Below are positions 18,631-27,930 of a DNA stretch of 64,000 bases, piece after piece. The first letter of the stretch is position 1; the number at the start of each line of letters is the position of its first letter. The notes beneath the pieces are model-generated. The model saw nothing but the letters and a program-made list of their open reading frames with translations. It was not told the origin of the DNA and searched no databases. The stretch is taken from contig NZ_CP015363.1 in assembly GCF_002078355.1 (NCBI RefSeq), positions 868,001-932,000 on the forward strand, in the 5' to 3' direction. The translations under genes and the position numbers were made by a program. Source of the DNA: Ferroplasma acidiphilum. Its GTDB lineage: Archaea > Thermoplasmatota > Thermoplasmata > Thermoplasmatales > Thermoplasmataceae.

Positions 18631-19854
18631 TTGAGAATAGCAATATTTGCAAATGGAAAATTATTTAACCGTGTAGGTGGTGCTCAGAAGCATATGCGTG
18701 GGGTTATTGAAAGGCTTGCTACACATTATTAAGTATATTATTTCCCTGAACCACAGGCATATATTGATAGCTCCAGCCACAACTCTGAGTATATAGAACA
18801 CCTGGCGAAACTTAAAGTTGTGATAAGCCCATATTTTATGGAATATAAAGGAGATAAGATAAATATTAATGATATTATTGAAAAATACTCTAAAGACATA
18901 AGTACATGTGAATTAATATATGATCTTGATTTTCAGTATTATTTTGAGAATATAAAATATGGAGGGGAGCTTTCATTATTAATGAGCAATAAAACAGGTA
19001 AAAAGCTTGGTGTGTGTCTGCAGGATCTTGATGATGTGAATATGCATTTTGTGCCAGAAATTTACTCCGGGTATAAATTTGCTAGGATTGCCCCTAAATT
19101 GTCTGGCCTTGTAGCTGGAATTGCCCTTTATGACTATACAAATAGAAAATTAACCATGTTAAAACTTACCGGTGCAAGGAACCTTGGATTTATTACTATG
19201 GTTAACCACTCATATACAACAAATATGAAAATTAATTTTAAAAATATATACCTGCTTGAACCGTCAAATGCCCTTGATACCGGAATAAAAAACTTCAGAG
19301 GGAAAGAAAAGGAAAATAAAATTATATTTTTTGCAAGGCTTGTGTATAGGAAGGGAATATTTGATTTCATTTTAATCGTAAAGGAAATAGTAAAAAGTTT
19401 AAGAGTAGAAGTAGTAGTAGCTGGCCAGTTCCAGCATTCCTATGAGGAACGTTATTTTTTTGCACTATTGTCAAAATACCATCTGGAGAAATTTGTCAAA
19501 TATAAAGGAAAATTAACAGATGATGAACTTTACAGTGAACTTTCCACAGCTAAGGCAATGGTATACCCATCACATAGCGATTCATTTTCCATATCTATAC
19601 TTCAGGCTATATACCTTAATACTCCTGTTGTAGCATATGATATAGCTGGCATTTCTGTTTATAAAAAATTCAACTGCGTAAAACTTGTAAAGGAATTTGA
19701 TACAACAGCCATGGCAAAAGCAACAATAGATATCCTGAATGGGAAAGAGATAGAGTTCAGCGATCCTGCACTTGGTAGTTTTATTGAAGAACACAACAGC
19801 TGGGACAGAGTTGCCAGTGCGCATATGGAAATTATTGATAAATACACAAACTGA
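18631..19854 (+). pseudogene. Family 4 glycosyltransferase interrupted by one in-frame stop
   Basis: Reading from TTG 18631 gives LRIAIFANGKLFNRVGGAQK, a normal GT4 N-terminus with its glycine-rich loop. TAA at 18730-18732 (codon 34) interrupts it, after which the same frame runs without a break to 19854 (407 codons in all). The C-terminal domain carries the usual signature (FFARLVYRKGIFDFI, and YPSHSDSFSISILQAIYLNTPVVAYD, the E-x7-E region with the first Glu replaced by Asp-Ser). The remaining long frame from ATG 18820 lacks the acceptor-domain start. It is either a recent pseudogene, a sequencing error, or a case of read-through. The single lesion suggests it is young. Confidence 0.8.
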
Positions 19855-20167
19855 TAGTGCGAATATTAACGCTTGATTCGATCTTTAGCTTCTATAAGTT
19901 TTTGGCATTCAATATTATCACTTTTAATGTATTAACCTACATCCTCTTACTCAAGTAATCATTCCATATATTCGCCTTTAGCTTAGTGGATTTCTAATAC
20001 TCAAAGTTTTACATGTTATCAAACAACGTTCAAAGGATTTCTATAAAACTATAGCTCTCTACGACATATAAAGAAAACAAATGCAATTTAAGTGATTAAG
20101 AATAATAAATTTATAAATGAATTAATTACGGGATATCACACACTGAACTCAGCATAATTAACCTGAA

Positions 20168-21601
20168 TCATTGCTGTGTGCGCCGTGCCTTTCTCTCACT
20201 ATCTTCCTGTTCGATAGTATCCATCTGCACTTTATTTTTCCTGCTATAGGTTATGATAATAGCAAGTATTATCAATCCGGGAAGGAATATATACGCCGCT
20301 GATAATGACCATACCAGGTCGATTAATGAATAATATATTGCTATACCGATCATTACCGATGCAGCTGTAGGTGCTATTATATGTGTCACTGGATTTAATT
20401 GTTTTAGCCTGTGCATTAAAACAGGGAGAGTTTCGTTTACTATTATGTGATAGGACAGGGTGAATACAGAACCAATAATTGAATTGATAACCAGTAAATC
20501 AAATAATCCATTATTTTCTCCATAGTAGTATACCAGCGGAACCAGCCCCAGGCTTATGCCTACTACAGCTACAACAAATACGGCTATGACAGCCATATAC
20601 GGGCTGCGGTATTCTTTATGTATTTTTGTAAAGGTTTTTGGCAATATGCCATCTCTTGCCAGGGAATATAGGTCTCTAGCCGCACTGTTTCCGAATATCA
20701 CCGTTGAAATAAGTGCAGAAACCAGGAATACACTGAATGCCAGTAAAGTTATATATATGCCATAATAACTATCGGTTACGTATAATCCTGGAGCAAAATA
20801 TGCCAGGCCTGCTGGAAGGTTGGGACCCAATCCTCCAACATTAGCGTATATAATAAATGTATCATAGGCTATCATTATAAGGAGCGATGTAACAATAGCC
20901 TTTTTTATAGTTTTACCTGGCGTTTTTGTTTCCTCGGCAAGTACAACTATAGAGCCATAACCTGAGAATGCAACAAAACCACCAGTGACCATCCCAAGGA
21001 AAAACCCATGGAATCCGTTTGTAGAATTAAAGATATTAAAGTACTGGATTCCATTATATGGTGATTTGATTACTATGGCTGCTGATAATGTTAAAAAGAA
21101 AGCAAGATCAAATAATCCTACTACTATGGCTATTTTCTGGCTGTAATTTAATGCTAATATTCCCACTACCAGATAAATTACCGAAGTTATGAATGAAACA
21201 AGGACAACGAATACGAATGGTAGGGTATAGCCAACCATTACCTCCAATCCTATATAGAGAAACCATCCAAGAAGAATGCTGGAACCTATAATGCTGCTTA
21301 AAACCATAAACAGGTAATAAAATCCAACGCTTTTGCTTAAGTATTTATTATGTGTTGCAACTTCCACATATTTGTAATAACCTCCGGCATTGCTAACTTT
21401 TTCGGAATAAATATAAACTGCTATAACCGCAAGGAAAAGAATTGCACCGCCAATTAAAAATGTAAGTGGGGCTGTCTTACCGGCATATTCCATAGCACTG
21501 GCACCGGTGAATGCAAATGGCCCTGCAGGTGCAATAACCATTATGGCATAGAATACAAGGCCCCAGAAAGTCATGCTATTTCTGTTAAGAGCATTATCCA
21601 T
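20168..21601 (-). CDS. APC-superfamily amino acid permease
   Basis: 477 aa with about 12 membrane helices. It begins with the APC helix 1 pattern (FWGLVFYAIMVIAPAGPFAFTG) and has the conserved helix 6 region GFVAFSGYGSIVVLAEETKTPGKTIKKAI, where the E-E-x-x-x-P motif of amino-acid permeases is clear. The C-terminus is a charged cytoplasmic tail. It is next to a second APC permease with the same orientation, but 186 nt separate them. The substrate cannot be read from sequence; peptide- and amino-acid-fermenting Thermoplasmatales carry many such permeases. Confidence 0.88.
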   Translation of the reverse strand: MDNALNRNSMTFWGLVFYAIMVIAPAGPFAFTGASAMEYAGKTAPLTFLIGGAILFLAVIAVYIYSEKVSNAGGYYKYVEVATHNKYLSKSVGFYYLFMVLSSIIGSSILLGWFLYIGLEVMVGYTLPFVFVVLVSFITSVIYLVVGILALNYSQKIAIVVGLFDLAFFLTLSAAIVIKSPYNGIQYFNIFNSTNGFHGFFLGMVTGGFVAFSGYGSIVVLAEETKTPGKTIKKAIVTSLLIMIAYDTFIIYANVGGLGPNLPAGLAYFAPGLYVTDSYYGIYITLLAFSVFLVSALISTVIFGNSAARDLYSLARDGILPKTFTKIHKEYRSPYMAVIAVFVVAVVGISLGLVPLVYYYGENNGLFDLLVINSIIGSVFTLSYHIIVNETLPVLMHRLKQLNPVTHIIAPTAASVMIGIAIYYSLIDLVWSLSAAYIFLPGLIILAIIITYSRKNKVQMDTIEQEDSERKARRTQQ

Positions 21602-21787
21602 AATTCAATCAGACAGAATTAATATTTAAATAATTTATAAAGCGTGAATATATGCAGCATTATCAGCATTCGTTTATACCTATTTGGTTAATAATGAATT
21701 ATATATAATAGATACTATTTATATGTATTTAATTTCATTGGATAAAGTATCAGTTCTACATTGCGGGACTTATACAGTAAAGATATG

Positions 21788-23110
21788 TTATTTAAACAGT
21801 TCCTCTTTAATTACCTTATCCCTTTTAAGTTCAATGAAGAAATAGTACAGCATAAACAGCAATAGTATTATTACAACCCCGATATCCAGTGCTTCCCTGG
21901 GCATGCCGAGTATGAATACAATCAGCAGGATTATTCCGGCAATAATAGTAAATGGATACAGTGGAGTTTTGAAGGTTCCGAATTTCTTAATCCTCCTGAA
22001 ATGTATTATTGCAAAGCTTGCTACTAAATAAGATAAAAGCAATCCAAAATTGCTTATTGCGGCTATAATATAAATATTCCCGGAGAATAGCATAACTATC
22101 CCGATTAATGATGAAATAATTACACCATTAACTGAAACATCCTTTTTATAGTTGAAATTACGGAAAAATTTTGGCAAAAGCTTGTTGTCACCAATCTGGT
22201 ATAATATTCTGGAAGATGTCATAATCATGGCAAGGGTGGCGGAAGTTGTTGCAATAAGGGCACCTATGGTCACAAGCAAATAGATTGAATAGGGTGCATG
22301 GACATATTTTAATGCAAATGCAAGCGGATCAGCCGATATGGTATATTTAGAAGCAGGTACCATGAGGATAAGCGCCAGTACCACTAAAATATAAAATACC
22401 ATACTGATTACTACAGATAGAATTATGGCCTTTGCTGCTTTATTGGCTCCACCCTTTACATCTGATGTGAATGTTGAAATGGACTGGAAACCTGAGTATG
22501 CAAAAAACACTGCAATGCTGGCAGCAAATATAGCAGATATATTGTCTTTAGCAACCGGTGTAACAAAATTTGAAGTGTTCAGTGATTTAGTTGTGTATGC
22601 AAGAATAACTGCAGCAATCACAAATATTGACAGTATCGCCAATTTTACCATAACAAGGTAAAAATCAGCCTTTGCAGCCTTCTTTATTCCTACTATATTT
22701 ACAATTGCAAGCACAAATATCAGAATAATGGCAAATATTATGGGATAATAACCTGTGTGCAACCCTACCAGGGAGCCAAGATATGACCCGAAGCCCAATG
22801 CAATTGCCGCTATGGCTGTGGAGAAGCTGAAATATAGCAATATGCCAGTAATAAAACCCATTTCACTGCCAAAAGCCTCATAAATATAGGAAAAAGAAGC
22901 ACCTTTTGCGTGGGGCATTATTGAACCCAGTTCACCTAATTCCATTGCAATAATAATTGCAAGTACTCCAACAAGAACAAAAGCTATAAGTGCATTAGCC
23001 CCTGCCAGTGCTATGGTAGTGCCACTTAAAACAAATATGCCTGCGCCTATAATAGCTCCCAGCCCCACTGCCGTTGCCACAGGAACACTGATAAATTTCT
23101 TATCTTTCAT
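21788..23110 (-). CDS. APC-superfamily amino acid permease
   Basis: 440 aa with about 12 membrane helices. Helix 1 has the G-A-I-I-G-A-G-I-F motif (AVGLGAIIGAGIFVLSG) typical of amino-acid/polyamine antiporter-type APC proteins, and helix 6 has FFAYSGFQSISTF. The protein differs strongly from the neighbouring permease, so the pair is not a recent duplication. The intergenic DNA upstream (23111-23320) includes an inverted repeat at 23174-23197. Confidence 0.88.
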   Translation of the reverse strand: MKDKKFISVPVATAVGLGAIIGAGIFVLSGTTIALAGANALIAFVLVGVLAIIIAMELGELGSIMPHAKGASFSYIYEAFGSEMGFITGILLYFSFSTAIAAIALGFGSYLGSLVGLHTGYYPIIFAIILIFVLAIVNIVGIKKAAKADFYLVMVKLAILSIFVIAAVILAYTTKSLNTSNFVTPVAKDNISAIFAASIAVFFAYSGFQSISTFTSDVKGGANKAAKAIILSVVISMVFYILVVLALILMVPASKYTISADPLAFALKYVHAPYSIYLLVTIGALIATTSATLAMIMTSSRILYQIGDNKLLPKFFRNFNYKKDVSVNGVIISSLIGIVMLFSGNIYIIAAISNFGLLLSYLVASFAIIHFRRIKKFGTFKTPLYPFTIIAGIILLIVFILGMPREALDIGVVIILLLFMLYYFFIELKRDKVIKEELFK

Positions 23111-23173
23111 TTAAGTATAAAAGATTATCCCGGTACAGTAAATAAATATTGTTGTTTATTAATTTTCTGAACT

Positions 23174-23197
23174 GGCCAATTCAGTATAATATTGGCC
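23174..23197. repeat. Inverted repeat GGCCAAT / ATTGGCC
   Basis: GGCCAAT at 23174-23180 and ATTGGCC at 23191-23197, 10-nt loop, in the spacer between the APC permease start and the YbjQ-family gene. It could be an operator or a weak hairpin; nothing else decides. Confidence 0.35.
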
Positions 23198-23320
23198 GCA
23201 TGCACATACCCTTAAACATTTACATTCAATATAACATGATTGAATACAAAAAATAATATACACATGATACATATTTTTTTATGGCAAAAATATTAATTCT
23301 AGCACGGAAAGGAATCCTAC

Positions 23321-23671
23321 ATGACTAATATTCAGGATGTAATTACGGTCACCACACCAGAGGTATCGGGCATGATTGTCGTGCGCACGATTGGCACAGT
23401 ATTTGGGATCGTGGTAAGGAGCCGCGGATTGGGAGGCAATGTAGTAGCGGGGCTCCGGTCTCTTGCAGGTGGAGAGATCAAGGAATATACTGCTATGTTG
23501 ACTGAGGCCCGTACCCATGCGGTCGGACGGATGAAGGCCAATGCCAGTGAACTGGGGGCTAATGGAGTTGTTGCTATGCGATTTGACTCCTCAGAGATCG
23601 GCCAAACCATGAGCGAAATTGTAGCATATGGGACAGCAGTGGTGCTGGAGCCAGTCTCCGGGAATCATTAA
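23321..23671 (+). CDS. YbjQ/UPF0145 (DUF74) family protein
   Basis: 116 aa, complete. The family signature G-x-V-V-R-S-R-(G/S) appears as GIVVRSRGLGGNVVAGLRSLAGGEI, followed by GANGVVAMRFDSSEI. The fold is a small pentamer-forming domain of unknown function; some members bind metals or membranes through fused modules, but none is present here. Base composition is strikingly GC-rich compared with all neighbours, and its codons are unlike the rest of the window, pointing to recent acquisition from a higher-GC organism. No operon partners are visible. Confidence 0.88.
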   Translation: MTNIQDVITVTTPEVSGMIVVRTIGTVFGIVVRSRGLGGNVVAGLRSLAGGEIKEYTAMLTEARTHAVGRMKANASELGANGVVAMRFDSSEIGQTMSEIVAYGTAVVLEPVSGNH

Positions 23672-23764
23672 GAACTCCACTGTTACCCGGGCGATAACCA
23701 TACGGGAATTTATAGCCTATATGCAATGCTATTCAGATATTCTATATTAATGGTTTAAAAGAAC

Positions 23765-24097
23765 TTATTTGATTTCTTCAATATTATCTGAAAATCTTTT
23801 ATACCAGTCGAGTCCATTATTATCTACTATATGTAATTCAACAGGCGCATCGATATACTTTAACACTTTAATATTTATTTCATCTTTTAAGTCCTTATTA
23901 CTTTCCAGCACCAGTATATCTATATCACTTGAAGCGGTTGTATTTCCTGTTAAAACAGATCCAAAAACGAAAACCCTTGCATTATTATCTATGTTTTTGA
24001 CTAATCTATAAACTTCTTTGCACGCTTCCCGATAATTTTTTAGATAATTTAATTTTTTTAACTCATATTCTATTGACATATTTATTAAATACCTCAA
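23765..24097 (-). CDS. Minimal nucleotidyltransferase (MNT), antitoxin of a HEPN/MNT pair
   Basis: The best start is ATG 24077-24079 (MSIEYELKKL, about 104 aa); the frame extends to 24097. The nucleotidyltransferase core motif is VFGSVLTGNTTASSDIDILV, i.e. G-S-x(9)-D-x-D, followed by a third acidic strand (APVELHIVD). In characterised pairs the MNT protein inactivates the HEPN RNase by AMPylating it. It overlaps the upstream HEPN gene by about 17 nt, so they are co-translated. Confidence 0.88.
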   Translation of the reverse strand: MRYLINMSIEYELKKLNYLKNYREACKEVYRLVKNIDNNARVFVFGSVLTGNTTASSDIDILVLESNKDLKDEINIKVLKYIDAPVELHIVDNNGLDWYKRFSDNIEEIK

Positions 24098-24449
24098 CTA
24101 TAAATTTATATACATTTTTTGTTTCTTTTTCGTCAAATTCAAACGGCATATACCTCGCAGAAATATAAGCATCTGTTAACCTGCCTATATAAAGTAAATC
24201 CTTCTCATTATTAACAAGGTCTTTTATATTATCATCTAACTCGGATAATTTATTTATTAATTCTTTCAATGAATGTGTTCTTGGATAGTAACCTAATTTT
24301 ATTAGCATCTTATACTTTAAAATTAACTCACAATATTGCTCAAGATTAAAAATAGCAAGGTCATATTTTTTAATATCTATTAAGTGTCCTCCTTCTTCAA
24401 GAAAATCACTGGCTCTTTTCCTTAAAATTTCAGCTTCACTAAATGACAA
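24063..24449 (-). CDS. HEPN-domain protein, toxin of a HEPN/MNT pair
   Basis: 128 aa, all-helical. The pattern RASDFLEEGGHLIDIKKYDLAIFNLEQYCELILKYKML is the first two helices of HEPN proteins of the COG1895/COG2250 type, and a C-terminal AYISARYMPFEFDE matches their conserved '.ARY' segment. A canonical R-x4-H RNase motif is not evident; YPRTHSLKEL supplies an Arg-Thr-His that may or may not be catalytic. It is paired with the MNT gene downstream (overlap). Type VII toxin-antitoxin systems use this arrangement. Confidence 0.85.
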   Translation of the reverse strand: MSFSEAEILRKRASDFLEEGGHLIDIKKYDLAIFNLEQYCELILKYKMLIKLGYYPRTHSLKELINKLSELDDNIKDLVNNEKDLLYIGRLTDAYISARYMPFEFDEKETKNVYKFIVEVFNKYVNRI

Positions 24450-24726
24450 TTATATCCTTTTAATATTTTATAGCCTTATTTAAATATTATGTATAATTCT
24501 GTGCCCATCCCATGTTGGGTTGTGACAATAGTTATTTGTACTGATATAGCGTATTTTTTTGAATATTTGCTTTATTTTCCCTGTACGTTTTAGTATGTGA
24601 TCATCTTCCTAGATAAATGCTTTGATTTAAGCTCTTCTCTTTTATATCGCTATTTCCCTCTTCAAAATCTAGGAAGTTTTTATCTTAATACTCATATCAT
24701 TTATTCTGCTCATTCAAAGAGACAAC

Positions 24727-24803
24727 ATTCTCTGTTGTTAACGATTAAATTTATTGGTAACAGAGGGGTTTATATTTACACATAATTACATACACAACCT
24801 CTA
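24727..24803 (-). mobile_element. IS256-type left-end relic
   Basis: The stretch ending ...TACACATAATTACATACACAACC is the reverse complement of the left terminus of the complete IS256-type element at 41126-42418 (GGTTGTGTATGTAATTATG...), with the subterminal CTGTTACCAATAAATTT also recognisable. No transposase coding sequence remains beside it. Confidence 0.7.
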
Positions 24804-25017
24804 TATATAAAATTGTCGTAATTTCTCCTATGACTGAAGTCATAGCTTCCTTGCGAGGGGATCGTGAATTACAGTACATTGATTTGTTATGCGCAGGAGC
24901 CGGGAAGTATAATAACCAGTATCTGGTGTCTGAAACGTAATTTATTTGAATAAAAGCCAAATCAAATATTTGTTATATAATTAAAGTAAAAAATATCTTA
25001 AAATTAAAATTTAATAA
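24804..25017. other. Intergenic DNA with a perfect 8-bp hairpin
   Basis: CTATGACT-GA-AGTCATAG at 24829-24846 is a perfect palindrome, followed by GCTTCCTTGCGAGGGG. Read on the minus strand this resembles the right-end hairpin of IS200/IS605-type elements, but no TnpB-like frame precedes it. The rest shows nothing recognisable. Confidence 0.3.
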
Positions 25018-25897
25018 TTAAAATAATTTTATTCCGGCCATAAACATCGAGGTTATTGACGCATACATAGAAAGGTCTGAGGCTGTGGATGTACCTCCTC
25101 CTTTGTATGAAATATACATCACATTATAGAAATATTCTACAAATGGATTCCATACAAAATTGTGTACGTAAGGCTGTACGAAGTATATATCATCAGGAAC
25201 CGGCAGCCACATATATGCATACTGGTCGTATGTAAGGTTCTGTACATGGTACATAGCCTTCTCCTGGGCAGATACATTTTCGAAATCCAGGGTAGAGAAT
25301 ATAGATTGCAGCGATGAATTGTCTACCCATGCCTTATTCCCTATCCCACCGTTGGACACGTCCATGACCGGTATAAGTTGCTGTCCGACTGCATCAGAGT
25401 AATCAGGCTCCCATGCCAGATCCACGAAATGTGGGGTCACATTAGCTGTTGACCATCCACCGACTATAGATTCTGTTACAAGTTTGGTATTAAACGTCAA
25501 TCCAATCTGTGCAAACGAATCTATTGCTGCTGTGAGCTGGGCGTTCTCTATACTCGTTGCAGGCGATAAGCCTGTCAGTGTAAATGTGTGAGAAGCTAAA
25601 TTTTTCCCGCTCAGGTTTCCAACTCTAGTTCCATTTGCCAGTTTTACGTAGAAGCCCATTTGCTGGCCAGCTAGTGATATATTCTGAGCTGCACCTTTCA
25701 GATCCTGGGTAGGCAGTGAATAGTTATTTGGATTGTAGAATGCATTTCCATAACTTGGCGAGAGCGGTCCGAGTTCCTGGTAAGCTACGGATGTACCGTT
25801 ATAATTATTATCATACACTTCAGCTTCAGCAGTATAATTCAATGCGTCGTATAAAGCTTGTCTGAAATAATAGTGTGTTGCATAATTCATTCTAATT
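25018..25897 (-). pseudogene. ABC transporter peptide-binding protein, C-terminal remnant
   Basis: About 290 aa remain. The text YFRQALYDALNYTAEAEVYDNNYNGTSV and HFVDLAWEPDYSDAVGQQLIPVMD is typical of the C-terminal half of family 5 (oligopeptide) solute-binding proteins. The N-terminal half, including the signal peptide, is missing: in the reading frame the sequence hits a stop just upstream of 25890. The C-terminus also lacks the normal archaeal Ser/Thr-rich linker plus membrane anchor, ending instead in an unrelated GIKLF. The gene is therefore cut at both ends, with mobile-element relics on both sides (IS256 relic left, IS4-type element right). No permease or ATPase genes are nearby. Confidence 0.8.
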
Positions 25898-25939
25898 TAA
25901 TAATTATCCCATAATAAATTTAAAACTTAAAAGGAAAAC

Positions 25940-25963
25940 CCCCTATATAGTGAAATATAGGGG
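25940..25963. repeat. 9-bp stem hairpin between the peptide-binding remnant and an IS
   Basis: CCCCTATAT at 25940-25948 pairs with ATATAGGGG at 25955-25963, loop AGTGAA. It lies between the broken end of the peptide-binding protein gene and the IS at 25995. It may be the end of an older element whose arrival cut the gene. Confidence 0.5.
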
Positions 25964-25994
25964 TGATTTGCTTTGACCCCACAAATCAATAATA

Positions 25995-27454
25995 ACCTAA
26001 ACTCTGAGCTTATTTAGGGAACATTTGAATTATTATCCAGTATTTGGCGAAAGATTTATTTGCTTATATGTGTTCCCTATATACAGAACATGACAAGGGA
26101 GATAAAAAAGGTTGGAAAATATAATTACGTTTATGAGAGCAGCATGGTATGGGATTCAGAACACAGTAAAAGGCACAAGGTTTCCAAATATGTTGGAAAG
26201 GTAATTAATGGTGACATAGAGAATCCTAAAAAAGTAAGGGAGGTTGTATCAATCCATGGAATATATGAGATTGGCCACCTTGAGCTCATATTCTCCCTTA
26301 TGAAGGATGTATTGTCATTATTAAGGGAAGAATATCCTGATGATTATACGAAAATTGTTGCTTTCTCCCTCAACAGGCTAATATTCCCTTTGCCGTTGAA
26401 GTCCATAAAATCATGGATAGAGAAAACATGGCTTTCCAGGACAATACATGAACTATCACCAAAATCATTGTCATCTATGTTAAAGCGCATAGGGCAGGAT
26501 CAGGATAAGCAGAAGAGTATCTATATGAAACTGATGAAAAAGAATGAGGTCATAGCCTATGATACATCAGCCTTATTCTCCTATTCACCTGGAATAAGGA
26601 TGGCAGAGTTCGGGCATAACAACAATGACATCAATCTTCCAATGATAAGGATCATTATGGGATTTTCAAGGTTGAGGAATGAGCCATGCTATATCCGCCT
26701 GGTACCTGGAAGTATTGCAGATATTGATACATTAAGAAAGACGGAGGAAGAGCTCTCACCGGGAACTCTATTTGTTATGGACCGTGGATTCATAGATGAC
26801 AATAATTTTAGCAAAATGGATACGAATGGATTGTACTTTATAACACCATTGAAAAGGGATTCAAAGCTCCCTGACTATTCCATAAATGGAGATAATTTCT
26901 TCATGTTCAGAAAAAGGGCTATAAGATACTCTTCCACTACTATAAAAAACTATGATATTCATGTATTCGAGGATATATTGCTCAGAGCCATGGAGGAGAA
27001 TGAGTACTATTCGCTTGTTGACTCCGGGAAGAAACCTGTATATTCACCTGAAAAGGCAGGAAAGATTGCACTTATCACCAATGTAAGGGAAAAGCCGCAA
27101 TCAATATTTGAATTATACAAGTTCAGGAATGACATAGAGGAATCATTCGATGTATTCAAGAATCTTTTGCAGGTGGATACACCATACCTGAGGGATGATG
27201 ATACATTAAAAGGGTATGTATTTGTTTCTTTCATATCCCTCATTGCATATTACAGGCTCTTGAAGTTGTTAAAGGCAAAGAAAATCAATAATAAAATTAG
27301 TGTAAAGGATGCTCTTCTGCAGCTGTCAAAGATATACCTTACTGATGTTGGAGATAGAATAATAATGGCAGAGATACCAAAGAAAGTCAGGGAACTTGCT
27401 GAAATCCTGGAACTTAAACCGGAGCTGTTCCCTAAAAATGTGCCGAGTTAAGGT
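25995..27454 (+). mobile_element. IS4/IS1634-type insertion sequence A
   Basis: Bounded by imperfect terminal inverted repeats: ACCTAAACTC...TTTAGGGAACA on the left and, on the opposite strand, ACCTTAACTC...TTTAGGGAACA on the right, 1460 bp. No target duplication is visible (left flank ...AATA, right flank TCCAT...), so one flank has probably been rearranged after insertion. The transposase stop codon lies inside the right terminal repeat. Confidence 0.8.
26060..27451 (+). CDS. IS4/IS1634-type transposase (element A)
   Basis: 463 aa. Three catalytic blocks are visible: AYDTSALFS (first Asp), VMDRGFIDD (second Asp) and YKFRNDIEESFDVFK, a perfect Y-x2-R-x3-E-x6-K signature of the IS4 superfamily carrying the Glu. 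The N-terminus YNYVYESSMVWDSEHSKRHKVSKYVGKV is typical of IS1634-like proteins. ATG 26090 (MTREIKKVGKYNY) may be the true start. It is apparently intact. Elements B (31709) and C (39569) encode divergent relatives. Confidence 0.9.
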   Translation: MLICVPYIQNMTREIKKVGKYNYVYESSMVWDSEHSKRHKVSKYVGKVINGDIENPKKVREVVSIHGIYEIGHLELIFSLMKDVLSLLREEYPDDYTKIVAFSLNRLIFPLPLKSIKSWIEKTWLSRTIHELSPKSLSSMLKRIGQDQDKQKSIYMKLMKKNEVIAYDTSALFSYSPGIRMAEFGHNNNDINLPMIRIIMGFSRLRNEPCYIRLVPGSIADIDTLRKTEEELSPGTLFVMDRGFIDDNNFSKMDTNGLYFITPLKRDSKLPDYSINGDNFFMFRKRAIRYSSTTIKNYDIHVFEDILLRAMEENEYYSLVDSGKKPVYSPEKAGKIALITNVREKPQSIFELYKFRNDIEESFDVFKNLLQVDTPYLRDDDTLKGYVFVSFISLIAYYRLLKLLKAKKINNKISVKDALLQLSKIYLTDVGDRIIMAEIPKKVRELAEILELKPELFPKNVPS

Positions 27455-27584
27455 TCCATTTATAATACATCCCACTGCTTATTGAATATTTCCTGCATGT
27501 TTCAATAACCTTTCCAGTATCTTCTATTTCTTTTATTATTGCAAGTTTTTCCTCTGCTTTCCATTTTCTTCTTTCACCCATCAT
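27455..27584 (-). pseudogene. IS3-type orfA helix-turn-helix remnant
   Basis: On the minus strand, ATG 27582-27584 opens MMGERRKWKAEEKLAIIKEI and continues through ETCRKYSISSGMYYKW, the recognition-helix pattern of IS3/IS911 OrfA proteins. The frame ends exactly at the boundary of element A (27454/27455), so insertion of A cut it after about 43 codons. It differs in sequence from the orfA at 36288. Confidence 0.7.
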
Positions 27585-27679
27585 ATACCATTCCCCCTTA
27601 TGTTATATATTTTACTTAATATATAATTGCCTCTATAAGAAGACTTTGTATCGTCATTTAAGGGGGCAGACCAATAACA

Positions 27680-27718
27680 GGGGGTTTATATTTACACAAA
27701 ATTCGGGACACAACCCGC
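27680..27718. mobile_element. Isolated IS terminus resembling the IS256-type ends
   Basis: GGGGGTTTATATTTACACAAAATTCGGGACACAACCC resembles the right terminus of the IS256-type element (...TACACAAAATTATGGACACAATC). No transposase is attached to it. It is one of several orphan copies of this end in the window. Confidence 0.5.
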
Positions 27719-27930
27719 ATGTCTCTAATAATAATGCAGAATATCATTAATTTTTGAATAAATAGCATGATTTTATTTTCTATTCAACCACAATTATATA
27801 CCAATGTTGCTTTATGAGATACAAAACTTATGAATTTTTCAGTATTATCAGAACATTAAAAATATAATGTTTATAGCTTAGGCTAATGATGCAATAATTA
27901 TGAATATATTTTCATGCGATTATTATTCAT

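Noticed and set aside
24829-24960. IS200/IS605 right end
   Set aside because: The hairpin and flanking GAAGC resemble such an end, but no TnpA or TnpB coding sequence adjoins it, so the call is not secure.
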